From assembly GCF_001514145.1 (NCBI RefSeq), contig NZ_KQ948677.1:100202-164201 (forward strand): a stretch of 64,000 nt of DNA. The letters run 5' to 3'. Each line of letters opens with the position of its first letter. Position 1 is the first letter of the stretch. The notes under the pieces were generated by a model. That model did not search any database and was not told where the DNA came from. It worked only from the letters and a program-made list of their open reading frames with translations. Shown here one piece after another: positions 25,040 to 33,325 of this stretch. The DNA comes from Streptomyces canus (lineage in GTDB: Bacteria > Actinomycetota > Actinomycetes > Streptomycetales > Streptomycetaceae). The translations under genes were made by a program, and so were the position numbers.

Positions 25040-25260
25040 GTCGGGGTGCCGGGAATCCAAGAGGTCATCGCCAGGGCCGATGGCCGCTGGCGGATCGAGG
25101 AGGACAACGAGATCAACAAGCAGCTTGTCGGCCTGGCTCGTACCAGGTCCGCAGGTGGGCCCCCTGGCACCGTCACGTCAAGCTTGCATGCCGGCCACCG
25201 CGTTCGCAGCGTCCAACGCGCCGCCATCCCCGAACCCGACCAGACCCTCGAACCCGAGCT
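25040..25260 (+). pseudogene. IS701-like transposase remnant
   Basis: The plus strand reads 'VIARADGRWRIEEDNEINKQ' then 'LVGL', and after a frame change 'YQVRRWAPWHRHVKLAC'. In IS701-type transposases this is the conserved C-terminal part where WxIEE contains the last acidic residue of the DDE triad. Only this stretch is left, broken by at least one frameshift. No terminal repeats were found. Confidence 0.65.
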
Positions 25261-25331
25261 GGATACCGGCCCGGAGCAGGCGCCTGATCAGGGAAAAGCT
25301 CCGGGCATCGACGGCCTGGCCGCCACCCACC

Positions 25332-25466
25332 TCAACCCTGGCTGGGGTGGTTCACGAGGCGGTGCGCTCGCAGGGCATATTCGCCGGTGCGGACCAGTGG
25401 ATACGGCGAGCCGAGGGCGATCACGTCCGCCAGGAGCCGTGTGTGCAGCTCCGGCATGTCCGTCAC
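25332..25466 (-). pseudogene. AbiEii-type nucleotidyltransferase, N-terminal remnant
   Basis: The minus strand from a GTG at 25466 reads 'MPELHTRLLADVIALGSPYP', 'LVRTGEYALRAHRLV' and 'NHPSQG' before a stop. Intact relatives read LVLTGGYAVRAHGLV followed by the DLD metal site; here the stop comes just before DLD. It is a truncated start of an AbiEii/AbiGii-toxin-like nucleotidyltransferase with the catalytic domain lost. Confidence 0.6.
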
Positions 25467-25585
25467 GCGGCTGCCCGGGTGCGGGAGGCGAGTTGGGGGA
25501 AGGCGTCTTCCCATACGGCGCGCATGGTGCGGCCGACGAGGGTGCGCAGCACCGGCCACAGCTGGAGGAGCAGATCCTGCTCCAT
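25463..25585 (-). CDS. Small 40-residue ORF coupled to the nucleotidyltransferase remnant
   Basis: From the ATG at 25585 it encodes 'MEQDLLLQLWPVLRTLVGR' and continues 'TMRAVWEDAFPQLASRT' before a TGA that overlaps the GTG of the downstream fragment (GTGA, 25463-25466). The overlap and amphipathic helical character suggest a real, perhaps truncated, partner gene. No known family is recognised. No clear ribosome-binding site. The stretch 25586-25794 shows nothing further. Confidence 0.35.
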   Translation of the reverse strand: MEQDLLLQLWPVLRTLVGRTMRAVWEDAFPQLASRTRAAA

Positions 25586-25794
25586 TATGGCGGCCGGAGA
25601 CGTTGCGAGGGTAACGATGTGCGAGCAGCGAGCAGCGAGCGGGAGCGGATCCCCGGGTGAGCTGGTGGCCGCAGTCTGCGCAGCCCTGAGCAGGACGGAC
25701 TCTCAGCCTTGACGCTCGTTTGACGATCTGGATGTCTGCACGAAGGACGATGAGCCGAGAAACCAGCTCTGACCAGTGCTTTTCTGGGATTCGT

Positions 25795-26123
25795 TCATGC
25801 CGACGTCTTCCGATGACGGAAGACGTCGACCTTCACCTCCCGGTTCTCGGCGACCGCCTCGACGACGCCCTGCCAGTCGGCCAGGTCACCCAGGTCATGG
25901 GTGAACGACAGCTGGGCCAGGGGCTGGTCGCGGTCGGCCTCGCAAGCTTGCCGCGCCGCGGGCCGCGGCCCAGGGACGCCGTGACGCGCTCGCGGCGGGC
26001 CGCGGCCAGCTCAGGAATCGACTCGGCGACGGTGACGTCGAGGCCGCGTAGCGCGGCCACCTCGGCGATGCCGGAGCCCATGAGTCCGCAGCCGGCGATG
26101 CCGAGGCGGGAGATGTCAGGCAC
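25795..26123 (-). pseudogene. 3-hydroxybutyryl-CoA dehydrogenase, N-terminal remnant
   Basis: From a GTG at 26123 the minus strand reads 'PDISRLGIAGCGLMGSGIAE' (GxGxxG NAD motif) and 'RGLDVTVAESIPELAAARR', then changes frame to 'AQLSFTHDLGDLADWQGVVE' and 'AVAENREVKVDVFRHRKTSA' before a stop at 25795. That is the first third of the enzyme. The C-terminal third of such an enzyme lies on the same strand at 436-790. It is broken by one frameshift and truncation. Confidence 0.85.
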
Positions 26124-26235
26124 CGCCGACGCGGTCGAGGTGCGATCTTTCGGTCGGTGGAAGCCGGAAGCGGATGTGGGCCGGATTGAGCCTTTCTCTG
26201 CTGAACCGAAGTAGGTGAGGGTCTCAAGCATTCTA

Positions 26236-26259
26236 TTGAAGTCAGTTCAGTTCAGTGAC
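26236..26259. promoter_or_regulatory. TTCAGTTCAG-type element before the Zn alcohol dehydrogenase
   Basis: TTGAAGTCAGTTCAGTTCAGTGAC contains three spaced GTYAG/TTCAG units, 42 bases before the start at 26302. It shares CAGTTCAGTT with the element at 27442-27457 and, inverted, with 38089-38117. Confidence 0.5.
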
Positions 26260-26301
26260 AACCTCGGGAGTGTCTTACGGGACCGACACCGAGGAGGAAG
26301 C

Positions 26302-27357
26302 ATGCTGGCCGCAAGGCTGTACGGAGCCAAGGATCTGCGGATCGAGGAGATGCCCGAGCCCGAGCCGGGGCCGGGCGAGGTGAAGATCCGCGTGGCGCAC
26401 GCGGGCATCTGCGGCACGGATGTGCACGAGTACTTCGAGACGCCGCGGGCCACGCACGTGCCCAACCCGCTCACCGGCGCCACGCTCCCGCAGACCCTGG
26501 GCCACGAGTTCGCCGGGACGGTGGTGACCTGCGGGAAAGGGGTCGACCGGGTCGCCCCCGGCGCCAGGGTCTGCGTACGGCCGATCCGCACCTGCGGAGT
26601 GTGCCCACGCTGCACGTCGGGGCTCTCCCACCTGTGCAAGGAGCTGGCGGCGATCGGTGTGACCGCCCCGGGCGGCGGTCTCGCGCAGTACGTGGTCGTG
26701 CCGGCCGACTCCGTGCATCAACTCCCGGACGGTGTCCCGCTGGAGCAGGGCGCCCTGGTGGAGCCGATGGCGGTGGCCCTGAACGCGGTGGAGCGGGCCC
26801 GTGTGCCCCGCGGCGGCAGCGCGCTGGTGACGGGAGCGGGCGCGGTAGGGATGGGCGCGTTGTTCGCCTTCAAGGCGCAGGGTGTCGAGGACGTGCTGAT
26901 GGCGGAGCCCTCGCCGTCACGCCGTGCGGCAGCCGAACGGCACGGGGCCCGGGTGCTCGACCCCGGCGCGGTCGACGTGGCCGCGGAGGTGATGGCCTTC
27001 ACCGGGGGCCGTGGCGTGGACGCCGCCGTCGAATGCTCGGGCCGGGCCGATGCCCTGAACGCCGCGATCCGCTCGCTGGCCGCCCGGGCGCCGGTGGTGA
27101 TGGTGGCCCTGTACTCCGGCCCGGTGGCCATCGATGCGTCCGTCGTACGCCTGGCCGAACTCGCCCTGCTCGGCTGCGAGGCCTACCCGGACGGGGTCTT
27201 CGAGAGGGTCATCGAGCACATGGCGAGCGGTCACTACCCGACGGACGGCTGGCTCGACCACATCCCCCTCCACGACGCCCTCGCCGGGCTGCACGACGTC
27301 CGGGACGCGCGACGGCTCAAGGTCCTCGTGGACATTCCGGGCGGTAGCGGCAGCTGA
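26302..27357 (+). CDS. Zinc-dependent medium-chain alcohol dehydrogenase (butanediol/threonine dehydrogenase type)
   Basis: A 351-residue MDR enzyme. Catalytic zinc ligands are in 'AGICGTDVHEYFE' and 'LGHEFAGTVV', the structural zinc loop is 'RTCGVCPRCTSGLSHLC', and the Rossmann motif is 'VTGAGAVGMGAL'. It most resembles 2,3-butanediol and L-threonine-type dehydrogenases, which oxidise secondary alcohols to ketones. GAGGAGG five bases before the ATG fixes the start. It has its own operator-like element and probably belongs to the TetR regulon of the 27.4-38 kb island. Confidence 0.88.
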   Translation: MLAARLYGAKDLRIEEMPEPEPGPGEVKIRVAHAGICGTDVHEYFETPRATHVPNPLTGATLPQTLGHEFAGTVVTCGKGVDRVAPGARVCVRPIRTCGVCPRCTSGLSHLCKELAAIGVTAPGGGLAQYVVVPADSVHQLPDGVPLEQGALVEPMAVALNAVERARVPRGGSALVTGAGAVGMGALFAFKAQGVEDVLMAEPSPSRRAAAERHGARVLDPGAVDVAAEVMAFTGGRGVDAAVECSGRADALNAAIRSLAARAPVVMVALYSGPVAIDASVVRLAELALLGCEAYPDGVFERVIEHMASGHYPTDGWLDHIPLHDALAGLHDVRDARRLKVLVDIPGGSGS

Positions 27358-27403
27358 GCAGGCGGACCTGTGGATGTCCTCCGGGGCAATCTCGGCACGG
27401 GGG

Positions 27404-27432
27404 TTGACAGTGGATCACCCCCTCCGCAGACT
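27404..27432 (+). promoter_or_regulatory. Promoter of the large CoA-catabolic operon
   Basis: TTGACA (27404-27409), a 17-base spacer and CAGACT (27427-27432) form a vegetative-type promoter immediately upstream of the TTCAGTTCAG element, which would block elongation or initiation when occupied. Confidence 0.5.
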
Positions 27433-27441
27433 CGTAGTGAA

Positions 27442-27457
27442 TTCAGTTCAGTTTGGA
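27442..27457. promoter_or_regulatory. Shared operator, 16-base copy before the large operon
   Basis: TTCAGTTCAGTTTGGA occurs here and, perfectly as its reverse complement, at 38089-38104 before the lipoprotein gene. A chance 16-base match in a regulatory position is unlikely, so it is a candidate site for the TetR at 37353. Confidence 0.65.
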
Positions 27458-27466
27458 GGATCTGAG

Positions 27467-28255
27467 ATGGCAGTGGAAGACGAAATCCAGTTCGAGCGTG
27501 ACGGTCATGTCGCCCGCGTCTGGCTGAACCGACCGTGGAAGAAGAACTGCGTCACGGTGCCGATCCTGGACCGCCTCGACGAGATCATCACCGAGGTCGA
27601 CGAGGACCCCGAGCTGCGAGTCCTGGTGTTCCGCGGTCGCGGCGGCACCTTCTGCTCGGGGTTCGACCTCGACAGCCTGAAGGCCGACTTCGTCGGCAAG
27701 TCGAACGCCATCGACGTCGCGGTGAAGTCCGCGAAGGTCTGCGACCGGCTCTACTCGATGAAGACCCCCTCGGTCGCGGTCCTGGAGGGCTACGTCACCG
27801 CGGGCGGTTTCGAGATCATGATCTCCTGCGACTTCGCCATCTCCGCGGACGACGCCAAGATCGGCGACTTCCACATCCGCCGCTCGCTGTTCGGCGGCGC
27901 GGGCCCGATCTACCGCGTGCCGCGCATGATCGGCATCCGCAAGACCAAGGAGCTGATGCTCACCGGCAAGCTGCTGTCCGGCATCGAGGCCGCCGAGTTC
28001 GGCCTGATCAACAAGTCCGCCCCGGCCGACAAGCTGGACGAGACGGTCGAGGACTTCATCGGTGACCTCACCGACAAGAGCCCGTTCACGATGTGGCTCA
28101 CCAAGATGACCATCGACCGCAGCCTGGACGCCGACACCCAGTCGCTGATGGTGATGGAGCACCTCGCCGTGGGCGTGGCGCTCAACTCCGAGGACGCCGC
28201 CGAGGGTGTCTCGGCGTTCCTGGAGAAGCGCGAGCCGAAGTGGCAGGGGCGCTGA
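27467..28255 (+). CDS. Crotonase-family enoyl-CoA hydratase/isomerase
   Basis: A 262-residue crotonase. The oxyanion pieces 'GRGGTFCSGFDLDSL' and 'YVTAGGFEIMISCDFAIS' are typical and the first Glu is kept, but the position of the second hydratase Glu (normally PEI) reads 'GDFHIRRSLFGGAG', so it lacks the usual acid pair. It could act as an isomerase, hydrolase or an unusual hydratase. GGAGG seven bases before the ATG at 27467 fixes the start. It opens the operon 27467-37248, whose genes mostly overlap or abut. Confidence 0.85.
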   Translation: MAVEDEIQFERDGHVARVWLNRPWKKNCVTVPILDRLDEIITEVDEDPELRVLVFRGRGGTFCSGFDLDSLKADFVGKSNAIDVAVKSAKVCDRLYSMKTPSVAVLEGYVTAGGFEIMISCDFAISADDAKIGDFHIRRSLFGGAGPIYRVPRMIGIRKTKELMLTGKLLSGIEAAEFGLINKSAPADKLDETVEDFIGDLTDKSPFTMWLTKMTIDRSLDADTQSLMVMEHLAVGVALNSEDAAEGVSAFLEKREPKWQGR

Positions 28256-28260
28256 TCCGC

Positions 28261-28641
28261 GTGACCACGGATCCGCGCAGTCCGGCGACCGCACTCCAGG
28301 GCTCACGCTGCTCCGGCTGCTCGGTGTCGGTCTACCCCGCGGGCGACGCGTGTCCGCGCTGCGGAGGGCCGGCCGCCCCGGCGGCCCTGTCCGGCGCGGG
28401 CACCCTGTGGACCTGGACGGTGCAGCGCTACGCACCCAAGTCACCGCCGTATCAGGTCCCACCGGGCGGCTTCGTACCGTTCGCGCTCGGCTACGTCGAA
28501 CTGCCCGACGGCGTACGGGTGGCCGCCGTCCTGGACGTCGACGACTTCGAGGAGGTCCGCATCGGCATGCCCCTCATGGTGACCGCGGGTGAAGGGGTTC
28601 CGCGAGCCCGCCCCACCACCGGCCACAAGGGGAGCTCATGA
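28261..28641 (+). CDS. Zn-ribbon / OB-fold (DUF35) acyl-CoA-associated protein
   Basis: A 126-residue protein with a rubredoxin-like zinc ribbon (Cys17, Cys20, Cys31, Cys34 in 'CSGCSVSVYPAGDACPRC') and an OB-fold domain ('GTLWTWTVQRYAPKSPPYQV', 'FALGYVELPDGVRVAAVLD'). DUF35 proteins bind to and activate SCP2-type thiolases or aldolases. Its stop overlaps the start of exactly such a gene (ATGA, 28638-28641), so the two very likely form a complex. GTG start six bases after the crotonase stop. Confidence 0.88.
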   Translation: MTTDPRSPATALQGSRCSGCSVSVYPAGDACPRCGGPAAPAALSGAGTLWTWTVQRYAPKSPPYQVPPGGFVPFALGYVELPDGVRVAAVLDVDDFEEVRIGMPLMVTAGEGVPRARPTTGHKGSS

Positions 28642-29783
28642 GCGCCGACGTCCTGATCTGCGGTGCCGGGCGCACCCCGTTCGGCCGCACGGAGGCAAGC
28701 GGTCGCCAACTGGCCGTCGGAGCGGTGAACAGCGCTCTGGCGGATGCCGGAATCGAGTGGGCGCGAGTGGGAGCGGCGTTCGGCGGCAGCGACAGCGCGG
28801 GGCTCGCCGACACCCTGGTGGCCCAACTCGGCCTCACCGGGCTGCCGTTCGTCAACGTCAAGAACGGCTGCGCGACCGGCGGCAGTGCCCTGGTCTCCGC
28901 CGTGAACGCGATCCGCTCCGGCATGGCGGACGTCGTCCTCGCCGTCGGCTTCGACAAGCACCCGCGCGGCGCCTTCGACCCACGCCCCGAGGACTGGGGA
29001 CTGGGCGCCGAGTACGGCAGCGATGGACTGATGGTGACCACCCAGTTCTTCGGCATGAAGATCCAGCGCTACATGCACGACCACGGAATCACGCCGCAGA
29101 CCCTCGCTCTGGTCGCCGAGAAGGCGTACCGCAACGGAGGACTGACCCCCGAGGCATGGCGGCGCAAGCCGGTCTCCGCCGAGGAGATCCTCGACTCCGG
29201 AATGGTCAGCGATCCACTGACCCGCTTCATGTTCTGCTCGCCGGGAGCGGGCGCCGCCGCGCTGGTCCTGTGCTCGCCCGGGGTCGCCCGCACCCTGGAC
29301 GGCCCGTCGGTCACCCTGCGCTCGGCGGCCGTACGCACCCGCCGCTTCGGCTCGTTCGAGGTGTTCAGCCCCTGGATCCCTGGGGGCGACCTCACCAGCG
29401 TCAGCCGCGACGCCTCCGCCGCCGCCTTCGAGGAGGCGGGGCTCGGTCCCAGTGACGTGGACGTGTGCCAGCTCCAGGACACCGAGAGCGGCGCCGAGAT
29501 CATGCACATGGCCGAGTGCGGGTTCTGCGAGAACGGGGAACAGGAGCGGCTGATCGCCTCGGGCGCCACCGAGATCGGCGGCACCCTGCCCGTCAACACC
29601 GACGGCGGCTGCATCGCCAACGGCGAACCCATCGGCGCCTCGGGACTGCGCCAGGTCTACGAGATCGTCCAGCAGCTGCGCGGCCGGGCCGGCGAACGCC
29701 AGGTCCACGGCGGACCCAGGGTCGGCTTCACCCATGTGTACGGCGCCCCGGGCGTGAGCGCCTGCACGGTGCTGTCCCGCTGA
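28638..29783 (+). CDS. SCP2-type thiolase / lipid-transfer-like acyl-CoA lyase
   Basis: A 381-residue thiolase-fold protein of the Ltp/SCP-x class. Cys78 in 'VKNGCATGGSAL' is at the nucleophile position; the C-terminal half has 'CQLQDTESGAEIMHMAECG', 'NTDGGCIANGEPIGASG' and 'VGFTHVYGAPGVSACTVL', whereas biosynthetic thiolases have GHPLG and CxGxG there. With the overlapping DUF35 partner it resembles the Ltp2-DUF35 aldolase of sterol side-chain breakdown, which performs retro-aldol cleavage. Thiolytic or retro-aldol chemistry cannot be separated by eye. Confidence 0.83.
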   Translation: MSADVLICGAGRTPFGRTEASGRQLAVGAVNSALADAGIEWARVGAAFGGSDSAGLADTLVAQLGLTGLPFVNVKNGCATGGSALVSAVNAIRSGMADVVLAVGFDKHPRGAFDPRPEDWGLGAEYGSDGLMVTTQFFGMKIQRYMHDHGITPQTLALVAEKAYRNGGLTPEAWRRKPVSAEEILDSGMVSDPLTRFMFCSPGAGAAALVLCSPGVARTLDGPSVTLRSAAVRTRRFGSFEVFSPWIPGGDLTSVSRDASAAAFEEAGLGPSDVDVCQLQDTESGAEIMHMAECGFCENGEQERLIASGATEIGGTLPVNTDGGCIANGEPIGASGLRQVYEIVQQLRGRAGERQVHGGPRVGFTHVYGAPGVSACTVLSR

Positions 29784-29853
29784 TCCCCGTCGGAAGCCGT
29801 GACGGAAGTGTCCGCGACACAAGGATCCGCGACGGAGGAAGGAGAGGAAGGAC

Positions 29854-31056
29854 ATGACCGGTATTCCGGACCCCGACGCGTTCCGCGCGCAGGCCCGGCA
29901 GTGGCTCGCCACGGTCGCCGGCCCGCGCACCGCCGACGGGGCGTGGGGCAGCGGCTCCGACTCCGTCGCCGTGTTCGAGAACTGGACGCAGCAGCAGGAA
30001 CGCGAGCACACCGCCCGCACCAAGGAATGGGAACGCACCCGGTACGACCAGGGCTGGGGCGCGCTCAACTGGCAGACCGCGTACGGAGGCCGTGAGCTGC
30101 CCGCGTACTACGAGCAGCTCTACCGCACCGAAGAAGCGGCCTTCGACGTGCCGCACCGCACCGAGATCTTCCCCGTGACCCAGCAGCTCGTCGCCCCCGC
30201 CATCGGCATCTGGGGCACCGACGAGCAGAAGGCGCGCTGGCTGCGGCCCATGCTGCGCACGGACGAGCTGGCCTGCCAGCTCTTCTCCGAGACCGAGGCG
30301 GGATCCGACCTTGCCGCGGTCCGCACGAGGGCGGTGCATGAAGGCGACCACTGGGTTTTGCGGGGCCACAAGGTGTGGACCTCCGGGGCCGGGGTCGCGA
30401 CCTGGGGGGTCGCGGTGTGCCGCACCGACCCGGACGTACGCAAGCACGCCGGCATCACCGTCTTCCTGGTGCGCATGGACGCGCCGGGCGTGACCGTACG
30501 GCCCATCCAGCAGATGACCGGCGGGGCCAGCTTCAACGAGGTCTACCTCGACGACGTGACCGTGCCCGACACCGACCGGCTGGGACCGGTCGGCGAGGGC
30601 TGGCGGGTCACGCTGAGTGTGCTGGCCGCCGAACGGCTCGACTCCGGAAACCTGGGCCTCGACAACGCCGACCGAGCCCTGGACCTGGCCAGGAACCTGC
30701 CCCGCCCGCTCACCGGCGGCGAACAGCGCCAAGCCGCCGACCTCTACCTCCGCGCCCTCGTGCAGCGGCTCATCGGGCTGCGGGTGACCGGCGCCCTCGT
30801 CGCCGGACGCGAACCCGGAGCCGAGGCCTCGGTCGGCAAGCTGTACGCCACCGAGACCATGCGCCGCACCAGCGACCTGGTGTCCGAGCTGCTCGGACCG
30901 CGCCTCGTCGCCGACACGGGGGAGTGGGGCACCTACGCCTGGACCGAGCACCTGCTCGGCGCGCCCGGGTACAGCATCGCGGGCGGTACCGACGAGATCC
31001 AGCACAACATCCTCGCCGAGCGTGTGCTCGGCCTGCCCAAGGAGCCCCTCCGATGA
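29854..31056 (+). CDS. Acyl-CoA dehydrogenase (FadE type)
   Basis: A 400-residue flavoenzyme. It has the FAD/substrate segments 'CQLFSETEAGSDLAAVRTRA', 'LRGHKVWTSGAGVATWGV', 'GGASFNEVYLDDVTVPDTD' and the C-terminal 'IAGGTDEIQHNILAERVLG'. The long N-terminal part ('RYDQGWGALNWQTAYGG') is typical of actinobacterial FadE proteins for bulky or cyclic acids. It would introduce the alpha,beta double bond. AAGGAGAGGAAGGAC precedes the ATG; its stop overlaps the kinase gene (ATGA). It is different from the two ACAD10/11-like proteins in this island. Confidence 0.88.
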   Translation: MTGIPDPDAFRAQARQWLATVAGPRTADGAWGSGSDSVAVFENWTQQQEREHTARTKEWERTRYDQGWGALNWQTAYGGRELPAYYEQLYRTEEAAFDVPHRTEIFPVTQQLVAPAIGIWGTDEQKARWLRPMLRTDELACQLFSETEAGSDLAAVRTRAVHEGDHWVLRGHKVWTSGAGVATWGVAVCRTDPDVRKHAGITVFLVRMDAPGVTVRPIQQMTGGASFNEVYLDDVTVPDTDRLGPVGEGWRVTLSVLAAERLDSGNLGLDNADRALDLARNLPRPLTGGEQRQAADLYLRALVQRLIGLRVTGALVAGREPGAEASVGKLYATETMRRTSDLVSELLGPRLVADTGEWGTYAWTEHLLGAPGYSIAGGTDEIQHNILAERVLGLPKEPLR

Positions 31057-32027
31057 GCACGGCCACGCAGGTGTCGGAGCTGGCCGCACGGGTCCGTGAC
31101 GCTCTCGCCCGCCGCCATCCCGGGGCGCCCGTGGGCGAGTTGAGGACCCTGCCCGGCGGCCACTCCGGGCTGACGTACTCGGTGACCGCGGGCGAGGCGG
31201 CGTACGTCATCAAGGCGGTGCCTCCCGGACAGCGGCCCGTCGGGCGCAACGACGTCCTGCGCCAGGCACGGGTCCTGGGAGCGCTCGCCGGAACCGCGGT
31301 GCCGGTGCCGGGCGTCGCCGCCGTCGACGAGAGCCAACCGGCCTGGTTCGCCATGGACTTCGCCGCCGGTGAGGCCGTCGAACCCGTCCTGGACGAACCC
31401 GGGGTACCCGCCGCCACGGCCCGGGCACGCATGTTGCAGATCGCCTCCGTGCTGCGGCGGCTGCACGAGACCGACATCGCCACACCCGGCCTCGACGCGC
31501 CCGAACCACTCGACGCCGCCGGTGAACTGGAGCGGTGGAGCCGCACGCTGCACGCCGTACCGTCCGAACTGCGGCCGGGAGGCGAGGAGTTGCTCAAGCG
31601 CCTCGCCGACGACGTGCCCGACGGCCTCCCGCCGGTGCTGCTGCACGGCGACTTCCGGCTCGGGAACGTGCTGTGCGTCGGCGAGCGCGCGGTGGCCGTC
31701 GTCGACTGGGAGATCTGGAGCGTCGGCGACCCACGCATCGACCTCGGCTGGTTCCTGCTCTTCGCCGACCACCGCAACTTCCCGCAGCTGGGCCGCGCCG
31801 TAGCCGGCCTGCCCACCGAGGCCGAACTCCTCGACGCCTACGGCGGGGGCGGCCCCGCGCTGCCCGCGATGGACTGGTTCCGCGCCCTGGGTCGCATGAA
31901 GATGGCCGCGATCATGGGCCACAACCTGCGCCGCCACCGCGAGGGCAAGCACCACGACCCGGACCAGGAGCGACTGCCGCCCACCATCGCCGCGATGATC
32001 CGCACGGCGCGCGACATCCTCGGCTGA
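31053..32027 (+). CDS. APH-family kinase (ACAD10/11- and LvaA-like acyl-CoA hydroxyl kinase)
   Basis: A 324-residue protein with the aminoglycoside/choline-kinase fold. It has the glycine-rich 'LPGGHSGLTYSV', ATP-binding Lys54 in 'AAYVIKAV', the Brenner motif 'LLHGDFRLGNVLC' (Asp200, Asn205) and the metal-binding 'VVDWEIWSVGDPRIDLGWF' (Asp218). This variant is found fused or next to acyl-CoA dehydrogenases in ACAD10/11 and LvaA, which phosphorylate 4-hydroxyacyl-CoA. The start overlaps the upstream ACAD gene, and an ACAD gene with the matching odd active site follows 41 bases later. Confidence 0.87.
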   Translation: MSTATQVSELAARVRDALARRHPGAPVGELRTLPGGHSGLTYSVTAGEAAYVIKAVPPGQRPVGRNDVLRQARVLGALAGTAVPVPGVAAVDESQPAWFAMDFAAGEAVEPVLDEPGVPAATARARMLQIASVLRRLHETDIATPGLDAPEPLDAAGELERWSRTLHAVPSELRPGGEELLKRLADDVPDGLPPVLLHGDFRLGNVLCVGERAVAVVDWEIWSVGDPRIDLGWFLLFADHRNFPQLGRAVAGLPTEAELLDAYGGGGPALPAMDWFRALGRMKMAAIMGHNLRRHREGKHHDPDQERLPPTIAAMIRTARDILG

Positions 32028-32068
32028 ACCCGGACCCGCCAGGCACACCCCAGCATGAGGAGCAACTC

Positions 32069-33325
32069 GTGGATTTCGGATTCTCGCCCCGGGCGAGTGA
32101 ACTCCAGGACCGTATGCGGTCGTTCATGGAACAGCACGTCTTCCCCGCGGAGGCCGTCTACGACCGGCAGCTGGCCGAGGCGGACGACCCGCACGCGCTG
32201 CCGCCGGTGATGACCGAGCTGAAGGAGAAGGCACGCGCCGAGGGCCTGTGGAACCTCTTCATGGCACACGGCGACTGGGGCGCGGGGCTCACCAACCTCG
32301 AATACGCGCCCCTCATGGAACTGGCGGGCCGCTCCATCATCGGCCCCGAGGTGTTCAACTGCTCGGCACCCGACACCGGCAACATGGAACTGCTCGCGCT
32401 GTACGGCACCCCCGCGCAGCAGGAGCGCTGGCTGCGGCCCCTGCTGGAGGCCGAGATCCGGTCCTGCTTCGCGATGACCGAGCCCGAGGTCGCCAGCTCC
32501 GACGCCCGCAACATCCGCACCCGCATCACCCGCGACGGCGACAGCTATGTCGTCAACGGCCGCAAGTGGTACACCTCCGGGATCCTCGACCCCGACTGCA
32601 AGCTGATCATCCTGATGGGCAAGACCGACCCGGACGCGCCCACCTACCGCCAGCAGAGCATGCTGCTCATTCCCCGCGACACACCTGGCGTCACCGTCCT
32701 GCGCGACCTGCCGATGTTCGGCTACACCGACCGGTGCGGCCACGGCGAGGTGCTCTTCGAGAACGTCCGGGTGCCCGTGGAGTACATCCTCGGAGGTGAG
32801 GGCGACGGATTCGCCATCGCCCAGGGGCGGCTCGGCCCCGGACGCATGCACTACGCGATGCGCGCCGTGGGTTTCGCCGAGCGCGCCCTGCAGCTGATGT
32901 GCGAACGCGCCACCGAACGCGTCGCCTTCGGCGGGCCCCTCGCCGACCGCGGCGTGGTGCGCGAGTGGATCGCCCGCAGCCGTATCGAGATCGAACAACT
33001 ACGGCTGCTGGTGCTGAAGTCGGCCTGGCTGATGGACAGCGTCGGCAACGCCGCCGCCCGGATGGAGGTCGCCGCGATCAAGGTGGCGGCGCTGGAGGTC
33101 GCCCACAAGGTGGTCGACCGCGCGGTCCAGGCACACGGTGCCGCGGGGGTCAGCGACGACACCGTACTGGCCCGGCTGTTCTCCATCACCCGGGCACTGA
33201 AGATCGCCGACGGGCCCGACGAGGTGCACCTGCGCACCGTCGCTCGCCAGGAACTCGCCCGGTACCGGAAAACCGATCCGAAGGCCGAACGGCAGACGAC
33301 CGACACGAAGGCAGGGGCAGCGTGA
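32069..33325 (+). CDS. Acyl-CoA dehydrogenase, ACAD10/11- and LvaC-like
   Basis: A 418-residue acyl-CoA dehydrogenase-fold protein. Segments such as 'CFAMTEPEVASSDARNIRTR', 'VVNGRKWYTSGILDPDCKLI' and 'AVQAHGAAGVSDDTVLARLF' match the ACAD11 subgroup. Where medium-chain enzymes have the catalytic Glu of YEGT, it reads 'ADGPDEVHLRTVA' with Asp381. Enzymes of this subgroup remove phosphate from 4-phosphoacyl-CoA to give an enoyl-CoA. GTG at 32069 has GAGGAG seven bases upstream. Directly follows the kinase gene and overlaps the next SDR gene. Confidence 0.88.
   Translation: MDFGFSPRASELQDRMRSFMEQHVFPAEAVYDRQLAEADDPHALPPVMTELKEKARAEGLWNLFMAHGDWGAGLTNLEYAPLMELAGRSIIGPEVFNCSAPDTGNMELLALYGTPAQQERWLRPLLEAEIRSCFAMTEPEVASSDARNIRTRITRDGDSYVVNGRKWYTSGILDPDCKLIILMGKTDPDAPTYRQQSMLLIPRDTPGVTVLRDLPMFGYTDRCGHGEVLFENVRVPVEYILGGEGDGFAIAQGRLGPGRMHYAMRAVGFAERALQLMCERATERVAFGGPLADRGVVREWIARSRIEIEQLRLLVLKSAWLMDSVGNAAARMEVAAIKVAALEVAHKVVDRAVQAHGAAGVSDDTVLARLFSITRALKIADGPDEVHLRTVARQELARYRKTDPKAERQTTDTKAGAA

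Noticed and set aside
25007..25712. Overlapping plus-strand frames of about 220 codons after the aldolase gene
   Set aside because: Only the IS701-like segment is recognisable, and it changes frame; the rest has no family.
28491..30068. 525-codon minus-strand frame opposite thiolase and acyl-CoA dehydrogenase
   Set aside because: Antisense shadow; Gly/Val/Arg composition typical of reverse frames in G+C-rich genes.
29728..31089. 453-codon minus-strand frame opposite the acyl-CoA dehydrogenase
   Set aside because: No family and no ribosome-binding site; the plus-strand gene explains the sequence.
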